A stretch of 64,000 bases of DNA from Syntrophotalea carbinolica DSM 2380 (GTDB lineage: Bacteria; Desulfobacterota; Desulfuromonadia; Desulfuromonadales; Syntrophotaleaceae): NCBI RefSeq assembly GCF_000012885.1, contig NC_007498.2:1116001-1180000 (forward strand). The letters run 5' to 3'. The number at the start of each line of letters is the position of its first letter. The first letter of the stretch is position 1. The translations under genes were made by a program, and so were the position numbers. Shown here piece by piece: positions 31,416 to 40,406 of this stretch. A model generated the notes under the pieces. It saw nothing but the letters and a program-made list of their open reading frames with translations, had not been told where the DNA came from and ran no database searches.

Positions 31416-32252
31416 TTATTTGCCTGCACCGCAATCGCGCACGGCTTGGAGCAAGGCTGTGCTGATGACCCCGGTTTTTACAGGGGTGGCTTCGATGTGA
31501 CCGATGGGCAGTACCTCGATCAGGGCGTTGGTGAGAAACGCTTCGTCGGCCTGTAGCAGAGCCTGCATGGAGATGGGGCCTTCCTGAACGGTAAGTCCAA
31601 GCTCCGGCGCGGTGTCCATGACCTGTCGTCGCATGACGCCGGCCAGGACCAGCTCGCCGGCTACGGGCGTGGTGAGAGTATTGCCTTTGAGCATGAACAG
31701 GTTGCTGGTGGCGCCTTCGAGAACGGATCCGTCATCGCTGCGGAACAGGGCTTCACGGGCGGCTTTGGCCTGGGCGAAGCGGGCGGCATACAGGCAATCG
31801 GCGTAATTGCCGCGTTTCATCTGCGGCAGGTGCGACAGGGGGTTGACGCGTTTGTTGGGGGCGAAAACGCATCTGACGCCTTTGCTGTATTCGGTCTGGT
31901 CGGGTTCATGATAGGCGTTGGCGGTGACCATGACCCGGGCCTTGTCCGGCGGTGGGGCCTGCAGTCCGGTGCCGCAACCGCGGCTCAGGGTCAGACGCAG
32001 GCGCGCGACAGGCCAGGGGAGACGTTTAGCTGTTTCCTGCAGGGCGGTTGCGATGGCGCTGCGGTCGCAGGGGAAATCGAGCAGGGCGGCCGACATCTCG
32101 AGCCGGTCGAGATGTGCGTCGACCCGTAACAGGGCGCCATGACGCACCTTGATCGTTTCGAACAGGGTGTCGCCGAACAGCACAGCGCCGTCGTTCAGAG
32201 GCAGTGTCGCCTGATCGGGTGCAATGAATTGGCCGTCGAGATTGACGATCAT
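31416..32252 (-). CDS. pabC: Aminodeoxychorismate lyase-like class IV aminotransferase
   Basis: PLP enzyme of 278 residues that would release 4-aminobenzoate from aminodeoxychorismate for folate. NDGAVLFGDTLFETIKV is the family opening, MKRGNYAD carries the PLP lysine, and VLEGATSNLFMLKG is the cofactor-binding segment. The ATG at 32252 overlaps the pabB stop (ATGA), so the pair is coupled. Class IV enzymes also include D-amino-acid and branched-chain aminotransferases; the pabB partner favours PabC. Confidence 0.85.
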   Translation of the reverse strand: MIVNLDGQFIAPDQATLPLNDGAVLFGDTLFETIKVRHGALLRVDAHLDRLEMSAALLDFPCDRSAIATALQETAKRLPWPVARLRLTLSRGCGTGLQAPPPDKARVMVTANAYHEPDQTEYSKGVRCVFAPNKRVNPLSHLPQMKRGNYADCLYAARFAQAKAAREALFRSDDGSVLEGATSNLFMLKGNTLTTPVAGELVLAGVMRRQVMDTAPELGLTVQEGPISMQALLQADEAFLTNALIEVLPIGHIEATPVKTGVISTALLQAVRDCGAGK

Positions 32253-33616
32253 GATGTCGCACCGAGGGCCTGACGCAGGGCCTCGCCTTTGTGCAGACAT
32301 TCCTGCCACTCGAAAGCCGGATCGGAGTCTGCGACGATGCCGGCTCCGACCTGATAGGTCAGTTTGTTCCCGAATTTCTGAAAGCTGCGGATCAGAATGT
32401 TGAAGTCCATGTTGCCGGTAATGCTCACGTAGCCCACGCTGCCGGTATAGGTGCCGCGCCCTACCGGCTCGAGTTCCTCGATGATTTCCATGCAGCGTTT
32501 TTTGGGGACGCCGGTAATGGTGCCGCCGGGAAACACCGCGCGCAGCAACGCAAAGGGGCCGATTTCGTCGCGCAGTCGTCCTCGCACATTGGAAACGATG
32601 TGGGTGACGTGGGAGTAATGTTCCAGCACCATCAATTCATTGACTTCCACGCTGGAGGATTGACAGACTTTGCCGAGATCGTTGCGTTCCAGATCCAGCA
32701 GCATGATATGTTCGGCCCGCTCCTTGGGGTTGTCGAGTAGTTCGCGGTGCAGTCGTTGGTCTTCCGGAGATGTCGTGCCGCGGGGACGGGTGCCGGCGAT
32801 GGGCCGGGTTTCGGCCAGGCCGTCCTCGAGCAGTACCAGGCGTTCGGGCGACGCGGAAATGATCTCCACATCCGGAGTGCGCAGCAGGGCGGCGAACGGA
32901 CTGGGGTTGATGCGCCGCAACCGTTGATAAAGATCCGTGGCGGTGAGGTTGCAGCGGGTTTCGAAACGCACCGACAGGTTGGCCTGGTATATGTCGCCAC
33001 TGGCGATATAGGCTTTGACGCGCCGGACTTTTTCTTCGAATGCCTGCTGTTGCATCAGCGGTTGCGGATTGTCGATTTTATCCTTGCCCGAGGTCGTCAA
33101 CGGAGTGTGCGATATCTGACGGATCGATCTCTCCCATTGGTTGAGATTGTCTCGCGGATTAAGGGAGGCCAGGGTGACGATCCGTTTTTGGTGGTCGTAT
33201 ATCGCCGCCAGGTCAATCCAGTCCAGCCACAGGGACGGTATGTTGTGGTCCCGCGTGGCGGTGCGCGGCAGGTTTTCGATGTAACCGGCCAGATCGTAAC
33301 CGAGGTAACCGAAAAAACCGCCGGCAAAAGGCAGGTGAAAGGTGTTGGAGGAAAGTCGGCGGCGGGTCAGGATGTCGTCGAGGGTGTCGAAGGGGTCGCC
33401 GGGCAAGCGGGTTTCGATGTCGCCGTCGATGCGCATCAGGCCCCTTTCGTCAAGGCGATACGATTCCTGATGACGTAGCGGTACGATGCTGTAGCGCCCG
33501 ATGCGGGATGTCGGTTGCTGACTTTCCAGAAATCCGGGGCCTGTGGGATAGAGCCGTTGGTAGACCGCCAGCGGATCGAAAGAGTCCAGTGCAAAGCTGT
33601 GTAGAAAGCAGATCAT
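32249..33616 (-). CDS. pabB: Aminodeoxychorismate synthase component I
   Basis: Chorismate-using enzyme of 455 residues in the TrpE/PabB family. PGGTITGVPKKRCMEIIEEL and TYTGSVGYVS are the catalytic C-terminal motifs. The motif is PIAGTRPRG, with Ala where E. coli PabB has its active-site Lys (PIKGT); Ala is typical of anthranilate synthase TrpE. The neighbouring pabC makes PabB the better call, but the substitution leaves some doubt. No glutaminase subunit gene lies alongside. Confidence 0.85.
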   Translation of the reverse strand: MICFLHSFALDSFDPLAVYQRLYPTGPGFLESQQPTSRIGRYSIVPLRHQESYRLDERGLMRIDGDIETRLPGDPFDTLDDILTRRRLSSNTFHLPFAGGFFGYLGYDLAGYIENLPRTATRDHNIPSLWLDWIDLAAIYDHQKRIVTLASLNPRDNLNQWERSIRQISHTPLTTSGKDKIDNPQPLMQQQAFEEKVRRVKAYIASGDIYQANLSVRFETRCNLTATDLYQRLRRINPSPFAALLRTPDVEIISASPERLVLLEDGLAETRPIAGTRPRGTTSPEDQRLHRELLDNPKERAEHIMLLDLERNDLGKVCQSSSVEVNELMVLEHYSHVTHIVSNVRGRLRDEIGPFALLRAVFPGGTITGVPKKRCMEIIEELEPVGRGTYTGSVGYVSITGNMDFNILIRSFQKFGNKLTYQVGAGIVADSDPAFEWQECLHKGEALRQALGATS

Positions 33617-33721
33617 GAGTGTATTTGGGGGCTGAGGTTGCGGGTGTCAGGGCGAAACCTGACGGCACAACGGTGGCGGCAGGTGGCCCGGCACACGGGC
33701 AAAAATCGTGCGGCCGGTATG

Positions 33722-34393
33722 TCAGTCGATAAGTTTTTTTTCTTTGGCCGCAATGACAGCTTCAAGCCGACTTTTGACTTCCAGTTTTTTGAAGATGTTT
33801 TTGATGTGCGTTTTGACCGTTTCAGTGCTGATGAACAGGGCATTGCTGATCTCTTTGTTGCCCTGGCCCTGGGCAAGGCAGGAGAGGATTTGTTGTTCCC
33901 TGCGGGTGAGAAACGCGTCCGACTCGTCGTCTTTGTCCGCCGGGCTCTCTTCTTCCTGCTCGGAAGCGTGCCAGTCCACGGCCAGATCCATGAGATAGGG
34001 GGACATGGGGTGTTCGCCGCAGGAAAAGGCGCGGATGAGATCGGCCAGTTCATTGATGTCGATGCTTTTTAGGACGTAGCCGTCAGCGCCAGCCTGCATG
34101 GCCTCTTCGATAAAGTGTTTGTCGCTGTAGGATGAGAGGATCAGCAAGGTCATGTCCGGGTACTGCTTGCGCAACATGCGAACGGCCGCGATGCCGGACA
34201 GGCCGGGCATGTCGACGTCGATCAGGGCCACGTCGGGAGGGTTCTGTTTGATCTTTTCCACCGCCTTGAAACCGTCGCTGGCTTCTCCGATGAAATCAAT
34301 ATCTGCAAACCGGCTGAGACTCATGCGCAAACCGGTGCGCAAAAGCGGATGGTCGTCAGCCAGGAATACTTTGAATGGCGGTGATTTGGGCAT
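33722..34393 (-). CDS. LuxR-type response regulator
   Basis: A 223-residue two-component regulator. The receiver domain holds the acidic pair in FLADDHPLLR, the phospho-acceptor Asp59 in ALIDVDMPG, and Lys in YVLKS. A linker rich in acidic residues (EQEEESPADKDDESD) follows. The C-terminal helix-turn-helix is FLTRREQQILSCLAQGQGNK with FISTETVKTHIKNIFKKLEV, the NarL/LuxR signature. It follows the kinase gene by 48 bases on the same strand, so it is its likely partner. Confidence 0.93.
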   Translation of the reverse strand: MPKSPPFKVFLADDHPLLRTGLRMSLSRFADIDFIGEASDGFKAVEKIKQNPPDVALIDVDMPGLSGIAAVRMLRKQYPDMTLLILSSYSDKHFIEEAMQAGADGYVLKSIDINELADLIRAFSCGEHPMSPYLMDLAVDWHASEQEEESPADKDDESDAFLTRREQQILSCLAQGQGNKEISNALFISTETVKTHIKNIFKKLEVKSRLEAVIAAKEKKLID

Positions 34394-34441
34394 GTCGGTC
34401 TCCTGGCAAATGGCAAGTCAATAAAATTAAATGTGGGGCTT

Positions 34442-36094
34442 TCAGGGGGCGGACTCAGCCTCCGCCTCAGGCAGGGCCAGCACGATGCGTAAACCGCTGT
34501 CGGTCGTTTCGGCCCAGATGCTGCCCTGATGTGCTTCTGCGACAAGCTTACAGAAATTCAGCCCCAGGCCCAAGCCCTTTTTCCCGGAGGGGTTTTTATG
34601 GTTGCTGGTATAAAACTTGTCGAACATGCTGTCAAGGTCTTCTATGGGAAGATGGTCGCCACGGTTGTGAAAGGATACGAAAACATACCGCCGGTCAGGG
34701 GTCAGTCGCGGAGCGTGGCCATGGCGGTTTGCCCCGGACGGCGGCTGCAAGCGGGTTTCGATGGTGACCAGATCGTCTTCGCCGGTGAATTTGATGGCGT
34801 TATCCAGCAGGTTGGTAAAGACGCGCATGAGGCGGATGCGATCCCCGTAATAAGGCAACTCGGCATCGAAGTCCGATTGGTAGTCGATGTGGATTTTGCG
34901 GTCCTGACAAAAATAATAAGCCTGGTTGACCACTTCCTGCAGGGCCTGGTGGATATCGAACCAGTTCCGGCGCAGCACCAGCATGCCGTAATTGTCTCGA
35001 AAGACGTCCAAGAAATCCGACACCATGCCCATCAGGTCGTGATTGGTGTCGGCGGCCATTTTCAGTATGTCCTGTTGTTCCTGGTTCAAAGGTCCGACCT
35101 GTCCGTCGAGAACCAGGCTGAGAGCCGATTTGATCGCCAGGATCGGGTTGATCATGTCGTGTGTGAGCATGCCGAACAGGTCGCTTTTCATCTTTTCGAT
35201 GTTTTTCTCTTCGGTCATGTCGCGCATGACCGCGACAAATCCCCCTAGTTCGCCTTTTTCGTTTTCCAGGCGCGAGAAGGAAGCATCGACCTGGGCAAGT
35301 TTTTTTTCCGTGAGCATCAGTCCCAGGCTCAACCGTTCTGAAGGGGTTTTGGTTTCGCGCAGTTTCTCCAGTTCCCGGAGAACCGGGGTGCGGTCGAGAA
35401 ACAGCGCGTCGACCTGTTGTCCGGTAAGTTCGCTCTCGGGGCGGCCCAGGGCTGTGAGTAACGCCCGGTTGGGGTTCTCGATGCAGCCGTTGGTGTCGGT
35501 GGCGATGATGTAATCGGAGACGCTGTTGATCAGTTGAAAGATGCGTTTGCGTGACAGGCTTTTGAGGCGTTTGTTGTTGGCGGCAAGGTTGCCGATGGTG
35601 CTGGCGATGATTTCCTGCAGGGTGGCGAAATCGTGCAGGCGTTCATAGCTGATTTTGGGGATCCGGTACAACGATTCCATGTAACCCGCCATATCCCGTA
35701 TGCCTATGGCGCGGGCGTGGTGTACCGCCAGGTCGCGATCGATGACATAGTTGTCGGTTCTGACCTGGCCGCAGATGATGACCGCAATCATCTTCCCTTC
35801 GACCATGACCGGCGATGCGCAGTCGACCAGTCCCGAGTTGAGACAGGAGTAGATGGCGGGGCCGTCCTTGCGCATCGCTTCGCGGGCGCCGAAGCGGGCG
35901 CTGGCCAGGCATTTGTGCATGCCTTCGTGAGTGGCTCGGCAAAAATTGAGGCAGAAATCGGAAAAGTTGTAGGGACCGGCCAGGATGTTGCCTTTGGTGT
36001 CGTAGATACATCCACCCATGCGCGTTGCCTTGGTGTAGGCCACCATGATTTTGTCGAGGGTGCTTTTGTCTATCAGATCCAGAAGGTCGGCCAT
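34442..36094 (-). CDS. PocR-domain sensor histidine kinase
   Basis: A 550-residue soluble kinase. Residues 1-175 form a PocR-like sensory domain (LDKIMVAYTKATRMGGCIYD, then Cys48, Cys52, Cys62, Cys84 and Cys92 and the GQVRTDNY segment); such domains are named after the propanediol regulator PocR and may bind small hydrocarbon metabolites or a metal. A PAS domain (about 185-300) follows, then HisKA with His312 in GMLTHDMINP and an ATPase domain with LLDNAIKF and GLGLGLNFCK. No transmembrane helix is seen. With diol-fermenting hosts, a link to diol sensing is plausible but inferred. Confidence 0.92.
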   Translation of the reverse strand: MADLLDLIDKSTLDKIMVAYTKATRMGGCIYDTKGNILAGPYNFSDFCLNFCRATHEGMHKCLASARFGAREAMRKDGPAIYSCLNSGLVDCASPVMVEGKMIAVIICGQVRTDNYVIDRDLAVHHARAIGIRDMAGYMESLYRIPKISYERLHDFATLQEIIASTIGNLAANNKRLKSLSRKRIFQLINSVSDYIIATDTNGCIENPNRALLTALGRPESELTGQQVDALFLDRTPVLRELEKLRETKTPSERLSLGLMLTEKKLAQVDASFSRLENEKGELGGFVAVMRDMTEEKNIEKMKSDLFGMLTHDMINPILAIKSALSLVLDGQVGPLNQEQQDILKMAADTNHDLMGMVSDFLDVFRDNYGMLVLRRNWFDIHQALQEVVNQAYYFCQDRKIHIDYQSDFDAELPYYGDRIRLMRVFTNLLDNAIKFTGEDDLVTIETRLQPPSGANRHGHAPRLTPDRRYVFVSFHNRGDHLPIEDLDSMFDKFYTSNHKNPSGKKGLGLGLNFCKLVAEAHQGSIWAETTDSGLRIVLALPEAEAESAP

Positions 36095-36914
36095 GTCGTC
36101 CTGGTGGGCCCGCGCAGTGGGGCGCTTGGTGGTTTAAGTCCTGCTCGATTCGACAGCTGGAAAGTGTCGATCCCTGGTGCAGCGTTTGGCTGGGATCGAA
36201 TGTGTTTGTGTTGCGGAGCCATTGTCCCACAAACTTCATTTTCGATCAAAGTACAAAGTCGCGATATTGTATGTTCTTCGGTCGGGCGCCTGTGGGGCAG
36301 GGGGTAGATTGCAAAATTAACCCTATTTAGGGATAAAAACCCCCCAGGCTAGCGATAGAAACCTGTAGGCTGATGGTTTAGGCTACTTGCAAATAGAAAA
36401 CAAGGCGGCGAGTTTGAGGTGCGATGGGTTTTGTCGGTCGCTGCTGCTGCAAAAACAAGGACATCGAGAGTGGCGAAACGGTAACTGTTCGCCATCGACA
36501 TCATACCAATTCGATCGGGCATGTAATTTATTCCTCCCCAAGAATTGTTATCGGCGTGGTTTCGCGCCCCCTTTTTCAACACCGCGTGAAAAGCAGTTTA
36601 AGTCATGCGAATAATACATAGAGTCTCAATAATGTTTCCCTGGCGGTCTGATGTGCAGTGACGGAGTTCTTCCTCCCTTGTGAGCTTTCCCAATCTGCGA
36701 AAGAATGAAGAGTCTTCAGCCTCTTGCGACTTCTTTGCTTCCCTCCTCCAAACACAATCACAGCAGTTTCTGCTAATCAGGCCGCAATTTTTATTCAAAA
36801 ACGCCCCGAAGAGCCAACCTCTTCGGGGCGTTTTTATGTCGGGGTGTCGGTGTGCATGCGCGATAACAGGGACTGTCGTCCCGGCGGAAAAACATCGGAC
36901 GGTTGCCGGATGGC
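36095..36914. other. Long gap upstream of the kinase, no gene seen
   Basis: No convincing gene in 820 bases. The left part should carry the promoter of the minus-strand kinase operon. A stretch at about 36380-36530 reads as a translatable frame on both strands without ribosome sites and may be a dispersed genomic repeat. A bidirectional terminator is annotated separately. Confidence 0.5.
36799..36837. terminator. Bidirectional terminator
   Basis: AACGCCCCGAAGAG and CTCTTCGGGGCGTT form a near-perfect stem with a 5-base loop; A and T runs flank both sides. It closes the minus-strand zinc-ribbon gene, whose stop is about 80 bases to the right. Confidence 0.85.
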
Positions 36915-37232
36915 TCAATGGCGTTTGCACCATGTGCCGATGCTGGCATAACTCAAACCCGCCAATCCGGTTATCGCCAGGGCCACCCACATGCCGTTGC
37001 CGATTTCGTGTGGGGTGGATGAAAGCACGAGCATCGAAAGCCCCAGGGAAACGGCGGATATCAGTTGCATGGATTTGAATTTTGTATGGGCGGTTTCTCT
37101 GGCTTGTGCCTTGCTCGCCGCCGCGACAGCCGCAGCGACTGTGGATTCGTCGATGGGGCAGGCGCAGTGTGGACAGGTCCGCGCGCGGGCGGAAACTTTG
37201 TTCTTGCATTCAAGGCAGTAAATCTGCGTCAT
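36915..37232 (-). CDS. Small zinc-ribbon membrane protein
   Basis: 105 residues. The N-terminus IYCLECKNKVSARARTCPHC is a zinc ribbon with two CxxC pairs. A short helical linker follows, then two hydrophobic helices (about 55-75 and 81-97). Ribosome site GAGGTGAT precedes the ATG. Function unknown; zinc-ribbon plus membrane hairpin proteins of this kind are common and mostly uncharacterised. Confidence 0.75.
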   Translation of the reverse strand: MTQIYCLECKNKVSARARTCPHCACPIDESTVAAAVAAASKAQARETAHTKFKSMQLISAVSLGLSMLVLSSTPHEIGNGMWVALAITGLAGLSYASIGTWCKRH

Positions 37233-37637
37233 AGATCACCTCGGGTTGCTGAACTTGCCGATACATTTTCCCCGTTGCCGAGAGGGATGCGCATGTCAGA
37301 ACAGGGAAAGCCGTTTGCACGGGTTGCCGTCTGATGCCGGGAAAGACCACAAGCCTCCTTGGAGGGGGAGGGTGCGGTCCGGCATCGGTCTTATGCACCA
37401 TGTAACTATATTAGCAATATACATGTTCTCTGTCGGGCGGTCTATGCCGAAAAAATGTCGGGGCGGATGCTTCTGGCTGCATATGTGCGGCGGGGTGCCT
37501 CGAAATCGGTTTGAGGGGGGGCGGCAGATGAATTGACATAATATCGATGACGCAGGATAATGAATCGTTTTTGATCGATGGAGGAGCGATTATACGAGTC
37601 GGGCTTTTGTTATGGCCCATGTTTTGTGGAGGGAGAG
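37233..37637. other. Gap with a branched hairpin, no gene seen
   Basis: Between the zinc-ribbon gene (minus) and crcB (plus). A structured segment at 37333-37386 pairs GATGCCGG with CCGGCATC, encloses GACC/GGTC and GCCTCC/GGAGG possibilities, and is the most ordered part of the gap. It does not match the fluoride riboswitch that often precedes crcB. Confidence 0.5.
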
Positions 37638-38009
37638 ATGCATCTGGTTTATATCGCAATTTTTGGCGCGTTGGGCTGTCTGTCACGCTTCATGGTGTCC
37701 GGTTGGGTTTATGCCCTGATCGGCAGAGCGCTGCCCTACGGGACGCTGGCCGTCAATGTCATCGGTTCCTTGCTGCTTGGCTTGTTGATGGAAGGCGGTT
37801 TGCGCAGTGCGGCATTGCCGGCGGACATACGCATGGGGATCACCACCGGCTTTATGGGCGGATTTACGACCTTCTCGACCTTTTCCTATGAAACGGTGCG
37901 ATTGCTCGAAGATGGCAGCATGGTAGCCGCGGGCGCCAATATTCTGTTGAACGTTACGGTTTCCGTCGTTTTCGCCGGGCTTGGGATTTTTTTGGCCCGT
38001 CAATTATAA
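37638..38009 (+). CDS. crcB: Fluoride ion exporter CrcB (Fluc)
   Basis: A 123-residue four-helix membrane channel that expels fluoride. The start at 37638 (MHLVYIAIFGALGCLSRFMV) follows GAGGGAGAG. YGTLAVNVIGSLLLGLL contains the conserved Asn, and GFMGGFTTFSTFSYE is the central Fluc signature with the pore phenylalanines. It is followed by a DUF190 gene, a frequent partner. Confidence 0.93.
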   Translation: MHLVYIAIFGALGCLSRFMVSGWVYALIGRALPYGTLAVNVIGSLLLGLLMEGGLRSAALPADIRMGITTGFMGGFTTFSTFSYETVRLLEDGSMVAAGANILLNVTVSVVFAGLGIFLARQL

Positions 38010-38117
38010 TTAAGGGACGAATTGAAGGGACGAATTGGCATTTGAGTATGGGAAACAGTCGGTTCCGGCATCGGAGTCGTTTTTCCCAAAGGGAACACAG
38101 ATGAGGGGGGGCGTTGC

Positions 38118-38456
38118 ATGAAGCTTGAAGGCGAACAGACGTTAATGCGTATCTTTATCGGCGAGAGTGACCGCTGGAAGTCTAAGCCTTTGCATGAGGC
38201 TCTTGTCGAAATGTTTCGTCAGGAGGGATTTGCCGGTGCTACGGTGGTCAAGGGGATTATGGGGTTCGGTTGCCACAGTGTAACCCATACCGATAAACTG
38301 TTGCGTTTTTCGGCCGATCTGCCTGTGATTGTCGAGGTTGTCGACAGCCCGGATAAGATCGAGGCCATTATGCCGCGCATTGACGACATGATGGAGGGCG
38401 GCATGATCACTCTGGAAAAGGCCCACGTGATCCGTTACCGTAAGACCAAGGAATAA
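38118..38456 (+). CDS. DUF190 protein
   Basis: A 112-residue soluble protein: LMRIFIGESDRWKSKPLHEA, then GFAGATVVKGIMGFG, and PVIVEVVDSPDKIEAIMP are typical of the PII-like DUF190 family, which commonly sits next to crcB. The biochemical role is not established. It is separated from crcB by 108 bases. Confidence 0.88.
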   Translation: MKLEGEQTLMRIFIGESDRWKSKPLHEALVEMFRQEGFAGATVVKGIMGFGCHSVTHTDKLLRFSADLPVIVEVVDSPDKIEAIMPRIDDMMEGGMITLEKAHVIRYRKTKE

Positions 38457-38639
38457 AATAGCCCATTTATCATAGCTCCCGTTTTGGAAGCACATGGTGG
38501 GGGCTTTATATTTCGGTTATGCGCAGCGTCGGATCGTGTGTCTGATACGTTGCTTTACTGAAAAAGGGGGCGAAAGTTTCGTAGTCCCCTGTCTCCTGCC
38601 AAATATTCAGCAGGTCAAAGAAACCGAGGAGCAACAATC

Positions 38640-38831
38640 ATGGATAAAAAATTCAAGGCTACGGAAATCCAGACAGGTTTTCATCCTGAGGGCTACCGTA
38701 TAGATAAAACCGCCAAGCCGATGGATATTTATACCAAGTGGCAAATTACGCCGGAAGGCAAATGGATCAATCCGAAGCCGACATGCTTTCATTCGTTGCC
38801 GCAGGAAGGTTGGCATAAAGGGGAGATGTGA
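38640..38831 (+). CDS. Small hypothetical protein
   Basis: 63 residues from the ATG after GAGGAGCAAC. The sequence is polar, with aromatic and proline-rich segments (TGFHPEGYRIDK, KWQITPEGKWINPKP). The ribosome site and codon use support it. A strong hairpin follows. No family recognised. Confidence 0.55.
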   Translation: MDKKFKATEIQTGFHPEGYRIDKTAKPMDIYTKWQITPEGKWINPKPTCFHSLPQEGWHKGEM

Positions 38832-38848
38832 CGGCGTTGAGAATACAA

Positions 38849-38884
38849 CGGAAAAGGGGTTGCGGAAATGTTCCGTAACCCCTT
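38849..38884 (+). terminator. Hairpin terminator after the small gene
   Basis: AAGGGGTTGCGGA and TCCGTAACCCCTT form a long stem with a short loop. Almost the same hairpin occurs at 49036-49070 beside tRNA-Ala, so it is a repeated type in this genome. Confidence 0.6.
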
Positions 38885-39085
38885 GATGTTTAGGGGGATT
38901 AACTTGTCCGGAAATGGCGCGATGCTATCCCGTCTCTCCGGGGTAAAGGCTTTGCTCAGGGGGGATGGCCCCGCAGCTCCCTGATGGATAATGTCTGGTA
39001 GAAGTATTAAATAGAGGAGTTAACCAAGGTATTCAGTGAAGCACTGGGATTATGCCTCCACCGATGCCAAACGTTGAGGTTTCAT

Positions 39086-39487
39086 ATGATGAGCTACGAA
39101 ATGATAAGCATTGTAATCATGATGGTCATATTTATGATAGGTGGCTTGAGGCTCAAATCGGCGAAAAAGCAACTGGATGATAAACAGAGTGCAATCGCTT
39201 CGCAGGTGATTTTGAAATCAAAAAAAGGGATCACGCAAGCCAGTTTGGTGTTAATGATTCTTTTTATGGTCTGGTTGTTTGTGGTAGATGAATTGAATTA
39301 TGGTGTTGCTTCTTTGTTTTTCTTTTTAGCATTTGTTTTGCAGGTTGTTTATTGGTTTAAACTGAGAAAAAATTTATCAATGAGCGATCTGCCAGCTGAA
39401 TATAAATCTATAACCTTGCAAAGTAATGTGTTGTTTATAGCCGGCCTCTTTATCGTTGCGTTGGCTTTTATGGTAAAAAATTTTTGA
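39086..39487 (+). CDS. Small hypothetical membrane protein
   Basis: 133 residues with about four hydrophobic helices: residues 5-22, 47-65, 70-90 and 112-130. Starts at 39086 or 39089 (MMSYEMIS) after GAGG. Low GC compared with the operons on either side. I recognise no family. It ends about 70 bases before copy A of the island repeat. Confidence 0.6.
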   Translation: MMSYEMISIVIMMVIFMIGGLRLKSAKKQLDDKQSAIASQVILKSKKGITQASLVLMILFMVWLFVVDELNYGVASLFFFLAFVLQVVYWFKLRKNLSMSDLPAEYKSITLQSNVLFIAGLFIVALAFMVKNF

Positions 39488-39555
39488 AACCGAGCCTGCC
39501 GCTTCAGTGGATATCCTGGGAGGGGCGGACTTTTTGAAATGACATTAGGCCAATA

Positions 39556-39776
39556 TTGGAATGTTTGAGGAAAAGGTTTTTTGTCGGTAGTTGTTAGTCG
39601 TTTTTTAATGCTGGCAGGGACCTGCCGGGGAAGAATCGAGTTTGCGTTAAGCGACTAGGGTCGCCCTGCCGGAGAAAATCCGGAGGGCGGCCTTTTCTTT
39701 TTAGGGCGGGGTGAATATGGACGTTTCAGCCGTGTCCCCTTTGCTTTGCTAAGGAGTAAGGTGTTCCCCGAACTTC
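39556..39776 (+). repeat. Island repeat, copy A
   Basis: First of four copies of a roughly 220-base repeat. Shared landmarks in order: GAATGTTTG, GGTTTTTTGTC, TTTTAATGCTGGC with a hairpin GGCAGG/CCTGCC, GGGGAAGAATC, GTTAAGCGACTA, then a strong hairpin CCCTGCCGG/CCGGAGGG with a T-rich tail, TTTGCTTTGCTAAGGAGTAAGG, ending CCCCGAACTTC. No conserved reading frame. Confidence 0.8.
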
Positions 39777-39807
39777 GGTCTTGTTTATTTTGCTCCTGCT
39801 TCAATGA

Positions 39808-40128
39808 CTATGACACTTCGCTTCCGACGAGGATAACAGGCGCGCCGCCCGAGGAGATACGAACTGCGTCGGCAGCGACCTCTTGCATTTCCGGGGTGCT
39901 CATTGCTTGTTGCAACGCTTCGGCTGACGGAAAAGGCATTGTAAAGAGCTGATAGAAGGGAGCGGGACCCGCCGGCGTTGGGAAAAACCGCATTACAGTA
40001 TAGGGGCGTGCATCCTCTGGGATGTTCGCCTTTTGATGCAGAAGCCTGATGTGGTCACGGTAGTCGCTATCGAATTGCGCGATATCCTTCGGAATCGGGT
40101 AAAGGACCATCAGTTTGACATCGGCCAT
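39808..40128 (-). CDS. EthD-domain protein
   Basis: A 106-residue protein of the EthD ferredoxin-like-fold group: MADVKLMVLYPIPKDIAQFD, then YRDHIRLLHQ and PFYQLFTMPFPSAEALQQAM. Such dimeric alpha/beta barrels act in varied oxidation or cyclisation steps; the function here is unknown. Ribosome site GAGGAGGT is well placed. It lies just after copy A of the repeat, on the opposite strand. Confidence 0.8.
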   Translation of the reverse strand: MADVKLMVLYPIPKDIAQFDSDYRDHIRLLHQKANIPEDARPYTVMRFFPTPAGPAPFYQLFTMPFPSAEALQQAMSTPEMQEVAADAVRISSGGAPVILVGSEVS

Positions 40129-40344
40129 GACTTACCTCCTCAGGGTGGTTGTTTGAGTTTGTTTGGCGTGACTCGCATCCCTTTTTAAGACATACCTCGT
40201 TTCATGGCCTTTTCTACATGTTTTAATATTAAAATCATGGCCCTGTCTTTCGGGAAAGGTCATACCTTGTGCAAGGTCAACTATCCTGAGGAAGTTGGAA
40301 CTTTCCTGAACTTTTCACAACCCTCTGGGATTTGGGGAACGCCC

Positions 40345-40372
40345 GCCGAGTTTGCCTGGCGGGTTTTTGGTC
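40345..40372 (+). terminator. Possible terminator between EthD and SRAP genes
   Basis: CCCGCC and GGCGGG with a 10-base loop followed by TTTTTGG. It reads as a terminator on the plus strand, although both flanking genes are on the minus strand. Confidence 0.45.
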
Positions 40373-40406
40373 TCTGGTGCAACACATCGTAATGCAGCTC
40401 CTCAAA

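Noticed and set aside
36349-36582. 77-codon minus-strand gene in the kinase upstream gap
   Set aside because: No ribosome site; translatable on both strands, more likely a dispersed repeat than a gene.
37500-37637. Fluoride riboswitch upstream of crcB
   Set aside because: The conserved core of the crcB motif could not be found in the 140 bases before the start.
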